Shown one piece after another: positions 1 through 9,328 of a stretch of 64,000 bases of DNA (the first letter of the stretch is position 1; each line of letters opens with the position of its first letter). Source of the stretch: Planctomycetaceae bacterium (lineage in GTDB: Bacteria; Planctomycetota; Phycisphaerae; Phycisphaerales; SM1A02). Below the pieces are notes generated by a model, which saw only the letters and a program-made list of their open reading frames with translations, was not told the origin of the DNA and did no database searches. The stretch is from positions 62,001 to 126,000 of the forward strand of contig CANLHK010000008.1 of NCBI GenBank assembly GCA_947490615.1. The letters run 5' to 3'. The position numbers and the translations under genes were made by a program.

Positions 1-649
1 AGACGCCATCGAGGAGGCCGTCGTCAGGCAGCGCGTCAGGCGTGGGATTCAAGCGCACGCCGTAGTTGGGCAGGTTTCCCACGACAATCATGCCCTGACC
101 GAGTTCTTCGCGCACGCCGTCCACGGTCCAGGTCAATGCAGGCGGCTTCCAGAGGCGCATCGTGCGAACGATCGGAGCGAGGTACGACCAATGTGAAATC
201 GCGCCTCGGCGGTTGGCTGCGAGCGCGTGGACCACATCCGCGTCGAAACCGATCGAAGCCATGATCGAAAATGGGGCCCCATTGGCGCTGCCGAGGTCGA
301 TCTCCCACACTTGGAGCGCGCGCAGAGCGGCCACGATCGCGCTCGGATCGGCGCTCATGCGCATGAAGCGAGCAAAGAGATTTTCCGTTCCGCCTGCAGC
401 GTGCCACAGCGGAATGCCCGCGCGCGCCGCTTCGGGTGCAGCCATCCGCACCGCTCCGTCGCCGCCGACGACGACCAACGCCTCGACACCCGTGAGTGCT
501 GGCCGCAGCCAATCTTCAGCACGATCCTGTTGCGTTGGAATCGCGAGCACAGCAAACCCTGCCGCGCGCAGCGCCACTTCAATCTGTCGCGCCATGCGCT
601 CGGCGCGACCCGCGCCAGCGATGGGGTTGTAGAGCACGGCGACACGCAT
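1..649 (-). CDS. Lipid kinase, diacylglycerol-kinase catalytic family (YegS/BmrU-like), 3' end outside window
   Basis: Translating the minus strand from the ATG at 649 gives an uninterrupted frame of 216 codons that runs off the window start. The product begins MRVAVLYNPIAGAGRA, with the phosphate-binding N-P-x-A-G-x-G-x-A motif at residues 8-16, a V-V-G-G-D-G nucleotide-binding loop at about 60-65 and a G-G-T-E-N-L-F-A-R segment at about 86-94 that matches the G-T-x-N-x-x-A-R motif of the DAGKc fold. Families with this fold phosphorylate diacylglycerol, sphingoid bases or related lipids with ATP at the cytoplasmic face of the membrane. The substrate cannot be told from sequence. The gene is divergent from bamD, with about 66 bases between the starts. 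The C-terminal accessory domain lies outside the window. Confidence 0.85.
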   Translation of the reverse strand, partial: MRVAVLYNPIAGAGRAERMARQIEVALRAAGFAVLAIPTQQDRAEDWLRPALTGVEALVVVGGDGAVRMAAPEAARAGIPLWHAAGGTENLFARFMRMSADPSAIVAALRALQVWEIDLGSANGAPFSIMASIGFDADVVHALAANRRGAISHWSYLAPIVRTMRLWKPPALTWTVDGVREELGQGMIVVGNLPNYGVRLNPTPDALPDDGLLDGV

Positions 650-715
650 CGAGGCGTCAGCGTACCTCTGAAAGTGCGGCAAAGAGGCGATCGGATTTTG
701 CGTACCATCGCCGCC

Positions 716-1825
716 ATGATCGCCTCGCGTCCGCTTCGAGATTCCCTGCCACCATCGCGCTCTCTGCGATGGTGCTGCGCGATGCTCACGCTTGGTTTCG
801 CAGCGGCGGCGTTCGGACAAGCCGAGCGCTACGAGCTCGATGCGCTCGACCGCTGGAAGAAAGTCGCCGCGGTCGAGCCTGGCAGCGAAGAGGCTGCGCT
901 CCTTGCCGCGCGTCGCGCGTTGGTCGAGGGCGAACCCGCGCGCGCGCAGAAACTCACGACGGCGTTCCTTGAGCGCTATCCACTCTCCCGCTACCGCGCC
1001 GATGCGCTCCTCATTCGCGGCGACGCGCGCCGCGGCGAGGATGAGTACGAGGCGTTGTTTGACTACGAAGAGATTTGCAGGCGCTACCCAGGAAGCGAAG
1101 TCTTCGCGCCCGCACTCGAACGCGAGTTTGAGATTGCCGAGCAGTATTCGAAGGGCCTTCGCCGGCGCTTCTTCGGGACCTTTCGCCTCGTCGACACCGC
1201 AGAAGACGCGCAGGAACTCCTCATTCGCATTCAAGAACGCTTGCCAGGAAGCGAACTCGGCGAACGCGCCTGTATGGCGCTCAGCGATTTCTACTTCGCC
1301 CGCCGCGAGATGCTCATGGCGGGCGAGTCCTACCGCATCTTCATCGAGAACTATCCACGCAGCGCGCGAGTCAACAAGGCGCGGCTTCGGCTGATCTTCT
1401 CGTTCCTCGCGGGGTTCCGTGGCCCCGAGTATGACGCGAGCCCGTTGCTCGAAGCGCGCGCGAAACTGCGCTCGCTGCAGGCGCTGCAGCCAGGGCTCGC
1501 GCAGCAGATCGGCGCCGAGAGCATCCTCGTGCGCATCGAGGAATCGGAAGCTGCCAAGTTCCTCTCAACGGCCGCGTGGTACCTCGAAGTCAACGACCCG
1601 ATTTCGGCCGAGCTCTTCATCCGCCGCTTGCTGCAACGCCATCCGCGCTCGATTGCGGCGCTCGAAGCGCTGCGGATCATCCCGACTATTCTCGATCGAT
1701 TGCCGAAGTCGATCCTCGACGACGCTCCCGACTACCGCGCGCTGCGCAGGCAACTGCTTGGGATCGAGTGGAACGCGATGCCCGCCGATGTTGGGACCGA
1801 CCCCGTCCTCGGAGCGCCGCGATGA
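716..1825 (+). CDS. BamD-like outer-membrane assembly lipoprotein/TPR protein
   Basis: The 369-residue product has an N-terminal hydrophobic signal (about residues 20-35, ending A-F-G-Q) followed by helical TPR-like repeats rich in the pattern ALE-YP-S: segments such as FLERYPLSRYRADALLIRG, CRRYPGSEVFAPALE and FIENYPRSARVNKARL resemble BamD/YfiO repeats. In other bacteria BamD is a periplasmic lipoprotein of the BAM complex that inserts beta-barrel proteins into the outer membrane. The ATG at 716 was chosen because upstream codons in frame read into the divergent gene. There is no clear lipobox, so membrane anchoring is uncertain. The stop overlaps the start of the LptE-like gene (ATGA), which suggests coupled translation of two outer-membrane biogenesis factors. 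A generic TPR protein remains possible. Confidence 0.75.
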   Translation: MIASRPLRDSLPPSRSLRWCCAMLTLGFAAAAFGQAERYELDALDRWKKVAAVEPGSEEAALLAARRALVEGEPARAQKLTTAFLERYPLSRYRADALLIRGDARRGEDEYEALFDYEEICRRYPGSEVFAPALEREFEIAEQYSKGLRRRFFGTFRLVDTAEDAQELLIRIQERLPGSELGERACMALSDFYFARREMLMAGESYRIFIENYPRSARVNKARLRLIFSFLAGFRGPEYDASPLLEARAKLRSLQALQPGLAQQIGAESILVRIEESEAAKFLSTAAWYLEVNDPISAELFIRRLLQRHPRSIAALEALRIIPTILDRLPKSILDDAPDYRALRRQLLGIEWNAMPADVGTDPVLGAPR

Positions 1826-2361
1826 TCGCGCATGCTCGATCGTCTGCGCGCCTTCTGTTGGCGCTCCTCTGCACTGGATGCACCCTCATCACTGCCTGCA
1901 GCGCGACGCCCACCGAGGGTTACGCGGCCACGAGCCCATTTCCCTCTGCCTACCGCAGCGTCTCGGTTCCCGTGTTCCGAAACGACAGCCTCCTGCGCGG
2001 GTTTGAACGCGACCTCGCCGATGCGCTCGTCAAGCGGGTCGAGCAATCAACTCCCTACAAGGTGCGATCCGAAGCCTCTGCGGACACGATTCTGCGCGGA
2101 ACTATCCTCGCAGTGGATCTCGTGCAGCTCTCAAAGGACCCCTCCACGGGGCTTGCCAACGAGATGATGGTGCGCATCCGCGTCGACTACGAGTGGGTTG
2201 ACCTCAGGACGGGCGAACGAATCGTCGCGCGCAACGGAGTCGAGTGCTCCGCGCTCTTCGTTCCTTCCTATCCTGCGCGGGAGCCGCTCGAACTCGGTCG
2301 CTTCGCTGCCGTAGAGCAGCTCGCGCAAGAGTTGGTCTCAGCGATGCAGTCGTCCTGGTGA
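1822..2361 (+). CDS. lptE: LptE-like lipoprotein (LPS-assembly family)
   Basis: The 179-residue protein starts at the ATG that overlaps the bamD-like stop. Its N-terminus has a signal peptide with two possible lipobox cysteines, L-C-T-G-C and then L-I-T-A-C. The mature part contains the features of the LptE/RlpB family: a conserved start (YRSVSVPVFRNDSLLRGFE), a stretch about being 'ALVKRVEQSTPYKV' and a central strand region TILRGTILAV. In the family, LptE plugs the LptD barrel and takes part in delivering lipopolysaccharide to the outer leaflet. Sequence similarity in this family is weak, so the call rests on overall pattern, size and the adjacent bamD-like gene. It implies a Gram-negative-type outer membrane. 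Confidence 0.7.
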   Translation: MIAHARSSARLLLALLCTGCTLITACSATPTEGYAATSPFPSAYRSVSVPVFRNDSLLRGFERDLADALVKRVEQSTPYKVRSEASADTILRGTILAVDLVQLSKDPSTGLANEMMVRIRVDYEWVDLRTGERIVARNGVECSALFVPSYPAREPLELGRFAAVEQLAQELVSAMQSSW

Positions 2362-2399
2362 ACGCCGCGTTCAGGGAAGGTGCATTCCGGATGTCGGGG

Positions 2400-2416
2400 G
2401 GGCATGCGCCATGCCC
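2400..2416 (+). terminator. Short inverted repeat after lptE
   Basis: A perfect 7-bp stem (GGGCATG/CATGCCC) with a 3-base loop lies 39 bases after the lptE stop. It has no T-run, so it is at best a weak or Rho-assisted terminator. The rest of 2362-2611 shows no gene that can be supported; it presumably holds the ftsH promoter. Confidence 0.3.
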
Positions 2417-2611
2417 GCGGTCGTTGGCAACGCCGTGTTTCTGACGGGGAACTCGCGGTGTCCGAGTCGGTTTGCCGAAAAAGGTCCCGCTCCGACGAAT
2501 CAGTGTGGTGATCCGACCGATTCTCGCACAGCAGCGTGAGTCAACAGGCCAGTCGATCGCATGGAAACCCTTCTCTCCCTTTGCGCGAAGTCAGTGACCA
2601 AGCAGGAACGC

Positions 2612-4762
2612 ATGAAGAAGCTCATTCAGACCCTCACCCGCCTGATCCGCAACGCCACGGCTCCTCAGCACGCAGAGACGATGCTCATGGCTGGGCCGAG
2701 CGGCGGAGATGGTGGATCCAATGGACCGAGCGGCAGTGGGTCGGGCGGCGGCTCCAACAAACCGCCACTTCCTCCACAGCCACAGCGCGGCGGCCAGCAG
2801 GTCTTCACTTGGATCATGGTCGCCTGCATGATCGGCTTGGTGGTGATCGCGTTGCAAAACTTCAACCGACCCACCGAGGTCTATTGGCAGACCTTCAAGG
2901 AACTCGTCGAGCAGAAGAAGATCAACGACGGCACCGATGCCACTAATCCTGGATCGGGCCCGATCATCGTCGATGGCGCGCGCATCACCGCGTGGATCAA
3001 GCCTGGAGTGCCTGGTTACACCGTCAATCCCAGCACTGGCGCCGACGAGCCCGCCAAGCAAATCACCGTCTCGGTGGATCACACCAAGAGCTACTGGTCG
3101 GACTTTCTCGTTGCCCAAGGCAAGCAATTCAAGGTCATCGAAGTCTCGATCTGGCCGACGCTCCTGGTCAACCTCATTCCCGTCATCATCATCATCGGCA
3201 TCATCTGGTTCATTGCGCGCTCGATGCGCGGCGCGGGCGGCGGTCCTGGCGGCATGCTCGGAAGTTTTGGCAAGAGCCGTCACCGCATGCAGACGAAAGA
3301 TCAAGTGAAGGTCACCTTTGGCGATGTCGCGGGTGTCGATGAGGCCAAGGAAGAAGTGCAGGAGATCGTCGAGTTCCTGATGAACCCGAAGCGGTTCTCG
3401 CGGCTCGGAGGACGGATTCCACGCGGAGTGCTGCTCTCAGGTCCTCCTGGCTGCGGCAAGACGCTGTTAGCGAAGGCCATCGCGGGCGAAGCTGATGTGC
3501 CCTTCTTCTCGATCTCGGGTTCGGACTTCGTGGAGATGTTCGTCGGCGTCGGCGCAAGCCGCGTGCGTGACCTCTTCAAGCAAGCGAAGGAAAACTCCCC
3601 GTGCATCATCTTCCTCGACGAGATCGACGCAGTCGGCCGACGCCGCGGCGGTGGCTTCTCCTCGGGCGGACATGACGAGCGCGAGCAGACACTCAACGCG
3701 ATCCTTGTGGAGATGGATGGCTTCGACGCCAGCGCGCAAGTCATCGTCATCGCCTCGACGAACCGCCCCGATGTCCTCGACCCCGCGCTCACGCGACCAG
3801 GTCGGTTCGATCGGCAGGTCTCGGTCAATCTCCCTGACATCGCAGGCCGCCGACAGATTCTCGCGGTGCACGCCAAGAAGGTGAAGCTCGCGGAAGATGT
3901 TGAGCTTGAGAAGGTCGCGCGAGGAACCCCGATGTTCTCCGGCGCGGATCTCGCGGCACTCATCAACGAGGCGGCGATCATCGCGACGATGGCCGACAAG
4001 GACTATGTCGAGCTTGCTGATCTCGAAGAAGCCCGCGACAAGGTTCGCTGGGGTCGCGCCAACAAGTCGCGCAAGATCGAGCAGCAAGAGCGCATCGCGA
4101 CCGCCTATCACGAAGCGGGCCACGCGGTCTTGCAGATGCTGCTTCCCCATGCTGATCCACTGCACAAGGTGACGATCATTCCTCGCGGCAACGCGATGGG
4201 CGCGACATTCTCGCTGCCCGAGAAGGATCGCTACGGCTACGGCCGCAAGCATGTGCTCGACACGCTTCGCGTGCTGTGTGGAGGCCGTCTTGCTGAAGAG
4301 CGACAAACGGGCGACATCAGCTCGGGCGCTTCCATGGACATCAAGATGGCGACCGCCTACTCGAGGTCGATGATCCTCAAGTGGGGCATGTCGGATCGCC
4401 TCGGGTTCGTGAACTACGCAGGCGACGAAGAGCGCGAGGCGTTCTTCACTGACAAGGACTACTCACCAGAGACTGCGCGCACGATCGATGAGGAGACCCG
4501 TCGCTTCATCGATGAGGCCTACACCGACGCGCGACGCATGCTCGACGCCAACTGGGAAAAGGTCGTCGCCGTTTCCGAGGCGCTCTTGCGCTACGAAACG
4601 CTGCAACGCGATGATGTCGACCGACTCATGCGCGGTGAGCAGATGAGTAAGCCCACCATCGCCGACATGCTCGCTGCGGAGAACTCGAAGCCCAAGTTGC
4701 CCAAGCCAGCAAGCGACGGCACTGAACCTGGGCTCGACGGTCCGCTTCCCTCGCCAGCGTGA
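2612..4762 (+). CDS. ftsH: ATP-dependent zinc metalloprotease FtsH
   Basis: Membrane-anchored AAA+ protease that degrades misfolded membrane and regulatory proteins. The start at 2612 is preferred because AGGA sits six bases upstream; an in-frame ATG at 2561 would add 17 residues. Order of parts (numbered from 2612): Gly/Ser/Pro-rich linker, first membrane helix about 63-83, periplasmic domain, second helix about 190-210 (I-I-I-I-G-I-I-W), AAA domain with Walker A GPPGCGKT near 277, Walker B IIFLDEID and the second region of homology ending R-P-G-R-F-D-R, then zinc-binding H-E-A-G-H near 500 and the G-D-I-S-S-G-A-S-x-D segment that supplies the third ligand. Length (716) is slightly above the usual 610-650 because of the Gly-rich N-terminus and a longer periplasmic part. 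Confidence 0.97.
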   Translation: MKKLIQTLTRLIRNATAPQHAETMLMAGPSGGDGGSNGPSGSGSGGGSNKPPLPPQPQRGGQQVFTWIMVACMIGLVVIALQNFNRPTEVYWQTFKELVEQKKINDGTDATNPGSGPIIVDGARITAWIKPGVPGYTVNPSTGADEPAKQITVSVDHTKSYWSDFLVAQGKQFKVIEVSIWPTLLVNLIPVIIIIGIIWFIARSMRGAGGGPGGMLGSFGKSRHRMQTKDQVKVTFGDVAGVDEAKEEVQEIVEFLMNPKRFSRLGGRIPRGVLLSGPPGCGKTLLAKAIAGEADVPFFSISGSDFVEMFVGVGASRVRDLFKQAKENSPCIIFLDEIDAVGRRRGGGFSSGGHDEREQTLNAILVEMDGFDASAQVIVIASTNRPDVLDPALTRPGRFDRQVSVNLPDIAGRRQILAVHAKKVKLAEDVELEKVARGTPMFSGADLAALINEAAIIATMADKDYVELADLEEARDKVRWGRANKSRKIEQQERIATAYHEAGHAVLQMLLPHADPLHKVTIIPRGNAMGATFSLPEKDRYGYGRKHVLDTLRVLCGGRLAEERQTGDISSGASMDIKMATAYSRSMILKWGMSDRLGFVNYAGDEEREAFFTDKDYSPETARTIDEETRRFIDEAYTDARRMLDANWEKVVAVSEALLRYETLQRDDVDRLMRGEQMSKPTIADMLAAENSKPKLPKPASDGTEPGLDGPLPSPA

Positions 4763-4798
4763 GCCATCCATCTGGGAGTCGCGCCGCGCGCCAACGCT

Positions 4799-5113
4799 CT
4801 AGCGTTGTGCGAGTGCCGTCGCGCGCGCACAGACGGCTTCCATCGCACCAGCGACTCGAATGCGAAAGTCCTTCATCGGATGCGACGCGCCACGGACGAG
4901 CTCGATGTCGCGTTGCGAGACGCCCAACGCTTCCGCGAGCAGTGCGCGGATTCCTTCGTTGGCGCGGCCGCCCTCGGGTGGTTGCGAAACGCGGATCTTG
5001 AGTCGATCGCCCAGCACGCCGACGATCTCATCGCGCGCAGCGCCAGGAACTGCCTTGATGCGGATCTCCAACTCCTGGCCGCGAAGCACGAGAAAGTTCG
5101 GCATCGCCGTCAC
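4799..5113 (-). CDS. DUF167/YggU family protein
   Basis: The 104-residue protein has the DUF167 signature: LEIRIKAVPGAARDEIVG near the N-terminus, LKIRVSQPPEGGRANEGI in the centre, then a segment on an index-like LAEALGVSQRDIELVRGASHPMKDFRI. Members of this family are small basic proteins of unknown biochemical role that occur throughout bacteria and eukaryotes. The start overlaps the 3' end of uvrC by four bases, so the two are probably one transcript. A second in-frame Met at residue 4 (5104) could be the true start. It converges with ftsH, 36 bases away. Confidence 0.85.
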   Translation of the reverse strand: MTAMPNFLVLRGQELEIRIKAVPGAARDEIVGVLGDRLKIRVSQPPEGGRANEGIRALLAEALGVSQRDIELVRGASHPMKDFRIRVAGAMEAVCARATALAQR

Positions 5114-6612
5114 GCGTCGGGCTCCCTCTCCTGCGATCCGCCATCCGAACGCTTGTCTGAAGCCGTTCGCGCGCGCGACTGCCGCTTGGCGATCGCGCTT
5201 CCCAGCGTGCTCTTCTCGCGAAGAAGATGGTGGTAGTGCTGGGCAAATCGATGCGCTTCATCGCGAATCGCCTGGCAGAGTCGCAGACCGAGATGCTCGC
5301 GACCAAGCCGAATCGGCTCCGCAACATTGGGCAGATGGATGAGCTCTTCCTTCTTCGACAGCGCGATCACGCGCGGCGGCTGCACGCGGAGTTGCGCAAA
5401 GGCCTCCAACGCTGCGTTGAGCTGGCCGACGCCTCCATCGATGAGAATGAGATCGGGATAGAGCTCTTCGCCCTCACCCGCGTCGCGGTAGCGACGACTC
5501 ACGACCTCGCGCATCGCACTGAAGTCGTCGTTGGTCACAGTCTGAATGCGGTAGCGGCGGTACCCCTCCTTGAAGGGGCGTCCATCGATGAAGCACACTT
5601 TCGACGCCACCGTCTCGCCACCGCTGAGGTGCGCGATGTCGATGGCTTCGAGGCAGCGAATCGTCTCGTCGGCGCCGACGACGCGAGCGAGACTCCGCGC
5701 GCACGCCGCAGGATCCTGCACGATCCCTGTGACCTCGGGCTGCCAATCAAACTCGCTCTCGTCGCCGCGCCAACCGCGCGTCTCGCGCTCATCGAGTTTC
5801 TCGATCGCCTTGATCTGATCACGCAGCGTGGCAGCGCGTTCAAACTCCAAGCGTGCACTCGCAGACTCCATCTCTTCGCGCATCTCGCGGAGCATCGCAC
5901 TGCGCTTGGAGTTGAGAAACCGGAGGAAGCGATCGATGTCGGCGCGGTACGCGTCGCGACTGATCCGTGCGGCGCACGGCGCGGAACACTGGTGAATCGC
6001 CGCCAACAAGCAGGGTCGAAACCGCGCATTCTTCGGATCGCCGTCGATGATTTCGAGCTCGCACGTGCGGTACTTGAACACGCGCTGCAGCATGTTCATC
6101 GCTTCGCGCAGCGCGCCGGGCGAGACAAACGGTCCGAAGATCCGCGCACCTTTGAAGCGCGGCTCTGTCGGATTGCGCGTGATGAAGACGCCTGGGAAGT
6201 CCTCGCGCGTGGTGACGGCGAGGTAGGGAAAAGTCTTATCGTCGAGCAGGCGATCGTTGTAGGGCGGATGGATGTCCTTGATGAGCCGCGCTTCCATGAG
6301 CAGCGCTTCCCACTCCCCCTCGCAGGGAATCACGTCAAAGGTCACCACCTCGTCAAGCATGGGTTGCTTGCGCGAACCGAGATCTGCGGACGGGATGAAG
6401 TAGCTCGAAACGCGGTTGGGAAGGCGCAGCGCCTTCCCGACATAGAGCACGGAACCTGCAGCGCTCTTCATGAGATACACGCCAGGAACCTCAGGAAGCG
6501 CGCGGGCCATTCCGAGGAGTCTGCGAAGACGCTCCGCCCTCAACTCCGTTTCGCTGACTGCGGGCTGCGGAGCGGACGGGGGGATGGAGGGCTGGTCGAG
6601 TTCCTCGGACAC
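5110..6612 (-). CDS. uvrC: Excinuclease ABC subunit C, short form without C-terminal HhH
   Basis: Nucleotide-excision-repair endonuclease that makes both incisions around a UvrB-bound lesion. From the proposed GTG start at 6612 the 500 residues contain the GIY-YIG nuclease domain (GVYLMK near 44, VLYVGKA), a UVR motif region (LEFERAATLRDQIKAIE) for UvrB contact, and the RNase H-like 3'... 5'-incision domain with the expected acidic residues and His in C-L-E-A-I-D-I-A-H, L-I-L-I-D-G-G and R-D-E-A-H-R-F. The protein ends about 30 residues after that His, so the tandem helix-hairpin-helix DNA-binding domain of most UvrC proteins is absent. The frame is open up to an ATG at 6792, but those 60 extra residues look non-coding and would cover the divergent promoter region. 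Confidence 0.93.
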   Translation of the reverse strand: MSEELDQPSIPPSAPQPAVSETELRAERLRRLLGMARALPEVPGVYLMKSAAGSVLYVGKALRLPNRVSSYFIPSADLGSRKQPMLDEVVTFDVIPCEGEWEALLMEARLIKDIHPPYNDRLLDDKTFPYLAVTTREDFPGVFITRNPTEPRFKGARIFGPFVSPGALREAMNMLQRVFKYRTCELEIIDGDPKNARFRPCLLAAIHQCSAPCAARISRDAYRADIDRFLRFLNSKRSAMLREMREEMESASARLEFERAATLRDQIKAIEKLDERETRGWRGDESEFDWQPEVTGIVQDPAACARSLARVVGADETIRCLEAIDIAHLSGGETVASKVCFIDGRPFKEGYRRYRIQTVTNDDFSAMREVVSRRYRDAGEGEELYPDLILIDGGVGQLNAALEAFAQLRVQPPRVIALSKKEELIHLPNVAEPIRLGREHLGLRLCQAIRDEAHRFAQHYHHLLREKSTLGSAIAKRQSRARTASDKRSDGGSQEREPDA

Positions 6613-6868
6613 TGGGGTGGAATCTAGGCTGAATAACGCGAGATTGCTCAGCGCAAGGGTGGAACCGGATCCATCTTGCCTTGTACACTCGCGACCTCTC
6701 AAGCGTGAGGGCGCACTCGGCCGATGCCGTGGACCTTCAGGCTTCAGACCTTTCGCAACAATCCCGCGCGTCGCGGGTGGCTCGGTACACACGAGCGGAC
6801 AGTTGAACCATCAGAAGGCAGTCGGACACGCCGACCTCGCGCCGTCCAACCAGTTAAGGAGTTCATTT

Positions 6869-7177
6869 ATGAAGATTGCTACCCTCGCCACCCTCTCGAT
6901 CGTCGCCCTCCTCGGTGCATGCAGCAGCACGCAGACCTCGGCCCCAGGCGCCGTCGGCGCTAAGAAGGCTGATTGCTGTGCAGCTGGCGCAAAGGCCGCT
7001 GAGTGCACCGCTGCAAAGACCGAAGCCGCTGCTCCTGGTGCAGTCGGCGAGAAGAAGTCCGGATGCTGCGCTGAGGCTGCCAAGGCTGCCGCCACCGCCG
7101 CTCCTGGCGCCGTCTCTGGCAAGTCGGAGTGCACTGCCAAGGCAGCTTGCTCCGCCAAGTGCCCAGCGACCAAGTAA
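6869..7177 (+). CDS. Small Ala/Cys-rich lipoprotein with APGAVG repeats
   Basis: A strong ribosome-binding site (AAGGAG) precedes the ATG at 6869. The 102-residue product has a lipoprotein signal with lipobox L-L-G-A-C at about residue 18. The mature part is three imperfect repeats of the form APGAVG-[AE]-KK-x-CCA, followed by Ala/Lys-rich spacers; ten cysteines occur in pairs or in C-x3-C spacing. I do not recognise a family. The paired cysteines suggest metal binding or disulfide cross-linking at the membrane surface, but that is a guess. A strong hairpin terminator follows, so it is probably transcribed alone. Confidence 0.75.
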   Translation: MKIATLATLSIVALLGACSSTQTSAPGAVGAKKADCCAAGAKAAECTAAKTEAAAPGAVGEKKSGCCAEAAKAAATAAPGAVSGKSECTAKAACSAKCPATK

Positions 7178-7236
7178 ACCGGAGCCTCTGAGCCGTTCGT
7201 GTTCACACGAACGCAACTCCAATCGTTCCTACTCTC

Positions 7237-7270
7237 AACGCCCGGCGAACGCCGGGCGTTGTGCTTTTGT
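7237..7270 (+). terminator. Rho-independent terminator after Cys-rich lipoprotein
   Basis: A perfect 10-bp GC-rich stem (AACGCCCGGC/GCCGGGCGTT) with loop GAAC at 7237-7260 is followed by a T-rich stretch (gtgcttttgtgctt). Confidence 0.85.
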
Positions 7271-7323
7271 GCTTCGTAACGCAGCCCTCGCCGCGCAGTG
7301 GCTTTCTCTATCATCTCGGCCCA

Positions 7324-7929
7324 ATGAAGCCGCTCCACCTGTTGGTCTTCGTCACTGCGTCATCCCTGGCCATCTCTTGTTCGCACCCGACGCGAGCGCA
7401 GTACGCCATTGACCGTGGCTGGAGCGTCTTTGGTTGCGCGCCCGAGACAACGCGCGGCGTCGATCCCGAGGTTCGGGTCGAAGGGTTGGCTGCCTACGCG
7501 CAGACCGATCAGCGCGTCGTACTCAGCGGAACCGTTGGGCAAGTCTGCGCGACGATGGGCTGCTGGTTTGAGGTCGTGGGCAAGTCAGGCGCCACAGTAC
7601 GAGTGATGAACAAGGACCACGCGTTCTTCATCCCACGCAACGCACGCGGACGCACCGTTCATGCGATCGGATACGCCACGGTGCGAGAGGAATCGGTGGC
7701 GCTGCTGCAGCATCTCGCAGCCGATGCAGGTCGCCCGCAGGCAGAGATCGACGCGATCACGCAGCCCCAATCGTCCCTGCTCTTCATCGCCGATGCCGTG
7801 ATCCTGCCGTCCGGCGGACTCGATGCACCGATGCCGAGCCCGACGGCGACCGAAACCGCTGCGAAACCTGCGGAAACACCCGCCGCTCCATCCGCCGCCG
7901 AGCCAACATCGGAGGCGGAGCCCAAGTGA
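7324..7929 (+). CDS. DUF4920 domain lipoprotein
   Basis: The 201-residue product from the ATG at 7324 has a signal peptide ending with lipobox-like L-A-I-S-C at residue about 18. The centre contains VVLSGTVGQVCATMGCWFEVVG, followed by VRVMNKDHAFFIPRNARGR, the hallmark of DUF4920: a beta-rich module with a conserved C-x3-G-C-W. The function of the family is not established; it is often seen in envelope proteins. The C-terminal 45 residues are a low-complexity Ala/Pro/Thr/Glu tail. The stop overlaps the GTG start of pyrC (GTGA), which suggests co-translation. Confidence 0.75.
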   Translation: MKPLHLLVFVTASSLAISCSHPTRAQYAIDRGWSVFGCAPETTRGVDPEVRVEGLAAYAQTDQRVVLSGTVGQVCATMGCWFEVVGKSGATVRVMNKDHAFFIPRNARGRTVHAIGYATVREESVALLQHLAADAGRPQAEIDAITQPQSSLLFIADAVILPSGGLDAPMPSPTATETAAKPAETPAAPSAAEPTSEAEPK

Positions 7930-9245
7930 GCACCCTGCTTCTGCTCAGCCGCGGTCGGATCCTCGATGCTGCGCAAGGCATCGATCGAGAGGGCGACCTG
8001 CTGCTTGTCGACGGTCGCATCGCGCGCGTCGCTCCTGGTGGAAGCATCGATGTCCCGCAAGGAACAGCGCGGATCGACTGCGGTGGAAAGATCGTCGCGC
8101 CAGGCCTCATCGATCCGCATGTGCATCTGCGTGAACCTGGTGGCGAAGCGAAAGAGACGATCAAGTCTGGATGTGCGTCGGCGGTTGCGGGCGGATTCAC
8201 CACCGTCTGCTGCATGCCCAATACGAGTCCGACGATCGACACCACGACCACGGTGCGCTTCGTGCAGCATGCTGCGCTCGAAGCTCGCAACGATGGCGGC
8301 GCTGCGCGCGTCTTCGTGGTGGCGGCCGCGACGGTCGGACGCAAGGGTGAACAACTCGCGCCAATGGCAGCGATGGCCGACGCGGGCGCGGTTGGATTTT
8401 CCGACGACGGCGACGGCATCACCAATCCCGAGATGATGCGGCGCGTGCTCGAAGTTTGCGCCACGCTGAACAAGCCGTTCATGCAGCACTGCCAAGATCC
8501 GCTGCTCAGTGAAGGCGGCGTGATGCACGAGGGACCCGTTGCCACTCGGCTCGGACTTCTCCCGTGGCCGCGCGAGGCCGAAGAAATCATGCTCGAGCGC
8601 GATGTGCGCCTCAATCGCGCCATCGGCGCGCGCTACCACGCGCAGCATCTCAGTTCAGGAGGCAGCGCCGAGATCATCCGTCGCGCACGCGCCGAAGGCA
8701 TTCGTGTTTCGGGCGAGGCAAGCCCGCATCATCTGCTGCTCACCGACGAGGCGTGCACGGGATACAACACGCTCGCGAAGATGAATCCCCCGCTTCGGAC
8801 TGCCGCCGATATCGCAGCGCTCAAGCGCGCGATCGCCGATGGCACCATCGACATCCTCGCCACCGACCACGCGCCCCACACGACGGCGGAAAAGTCCGGA
8901 GACTTTTCGAGTGCGCCGTTTGGCATCATCGGACTCGATTGCGCACTCGCGCTGTATGCCAAAGCCCTCATCGACGATGGTGTGATTGGTTGGCCGCGCC
9001 TGATCGAGCTCCTCACGCGAACTCCGGCGGCGCTGTGCGGACTTGATGCAGCGGGACTCGGCACGCTGCGCGAAGGAGCTGTTGGCGATGTCACGATCAT
9101 CGATCCGAATCACGAGTGGACGATTGATGTGACGCGCTTTGCCTCGAAGAGTCGCAACTGCCCCTTCGATGGCTGGCGAGTGCGCGGCCGCGCCATGACC
9201 ACGATCATCGATGGTCGTATCGCGCACACCGTGTCGCCGTCCTAG
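7926..9245 (+). CDS. pyrC: Dihydroorotase, class I
   Basis: Amidohydrolase that interconverts N-carbamoyl-aspartate and dihydroorotate in pyrimidine synthesis. Motifs seen in the 439 residues: the metal-binding D-P-H-V-H-L-R-E-P-G-G near residue 64, GGFTTVCCMPNTSP, the ligand-bearing MQHCQDP, the SGEASPHHLLLTDE segment and the catalytic Asp in ILATDHAPH near 318. The C-terminal beta-sandwich (VGDVTIIDPNHEWTID) is complete, and length fits the class I enzyme. Starts with GTG overlapping the stop of the DUF4920 gene. No aspartate transcarbamoylase gene is nearby. The gene converges on the haloperoxidase gene and ends just before a bidirectional hairpin. Confidence 0.95.
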   Translation: MSTLLLLSRGRILDAAQGIDREGDLLLVDGRIARVAPGGSIDVPQGTARIDCGGKIVAPGLIDPHVHLREPGGEAKETIKSGCASAVAGGFTTVCCMPNTSPTIDTTTTVRFVQHAALEARNDGGAARVFVVAAATVGRKGEQLAPMAAMADAGAVGFSDDGDGITNPEMMRRVLEVCATLNKPFMQHCQDPLLSEGGVMHEGPVATRLGLLPWPREAEEIMLERDVRLNRAIGARYHAQHLSSGGSAEIIRRARAEGIRVSGEASPHHLLLTDEACTGYNTLAKMNPPLRTAADIAALKRAIADGTIDILATDHAPHTTAEKSGDFSSAPFGIIGLDCALALYAKALIDDGVIGWPRLIELLTRTPAALCGLDAAGLGTLREGAVGDVTIIDPNHEWTIDVTRFASKSRNCPFDGWRVRGRAMTTIIDGRIAHTVSPS

Positions 9246-9250
9246 TCGCC

Positions 9251-9294
9251 AAAAACACACTCGGGGGGCGGTGATCTTGCGACCAGCCGCCCCC
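9251..9294. terminator. Bidirectional terminator between pyrC and haloperoxidase gene
   Basis: An 8-bp G/C stem (GGGGGCGG at 9264-9271, CCGCCCCC at 9287-9294) lies between convergent genes. On the minus strand it is followed by a T-run from the AAAAA at 9251-9255; on the plus strand by a weaker T-rich stretch. Confidence 0.7.
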
Positions 9295-9328
9295 TTGCAG
9301 TGTCTCTTCTTCTTGCCAGCACTTGCGA

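Noticed and set aside
227-715. A 163-residue N-terminal extension of the BamD-like protein
   Set aside because: The added part overlaps the divergent lipid kinase gene and lacks protein-like composition; a signal peptide starts at 716.
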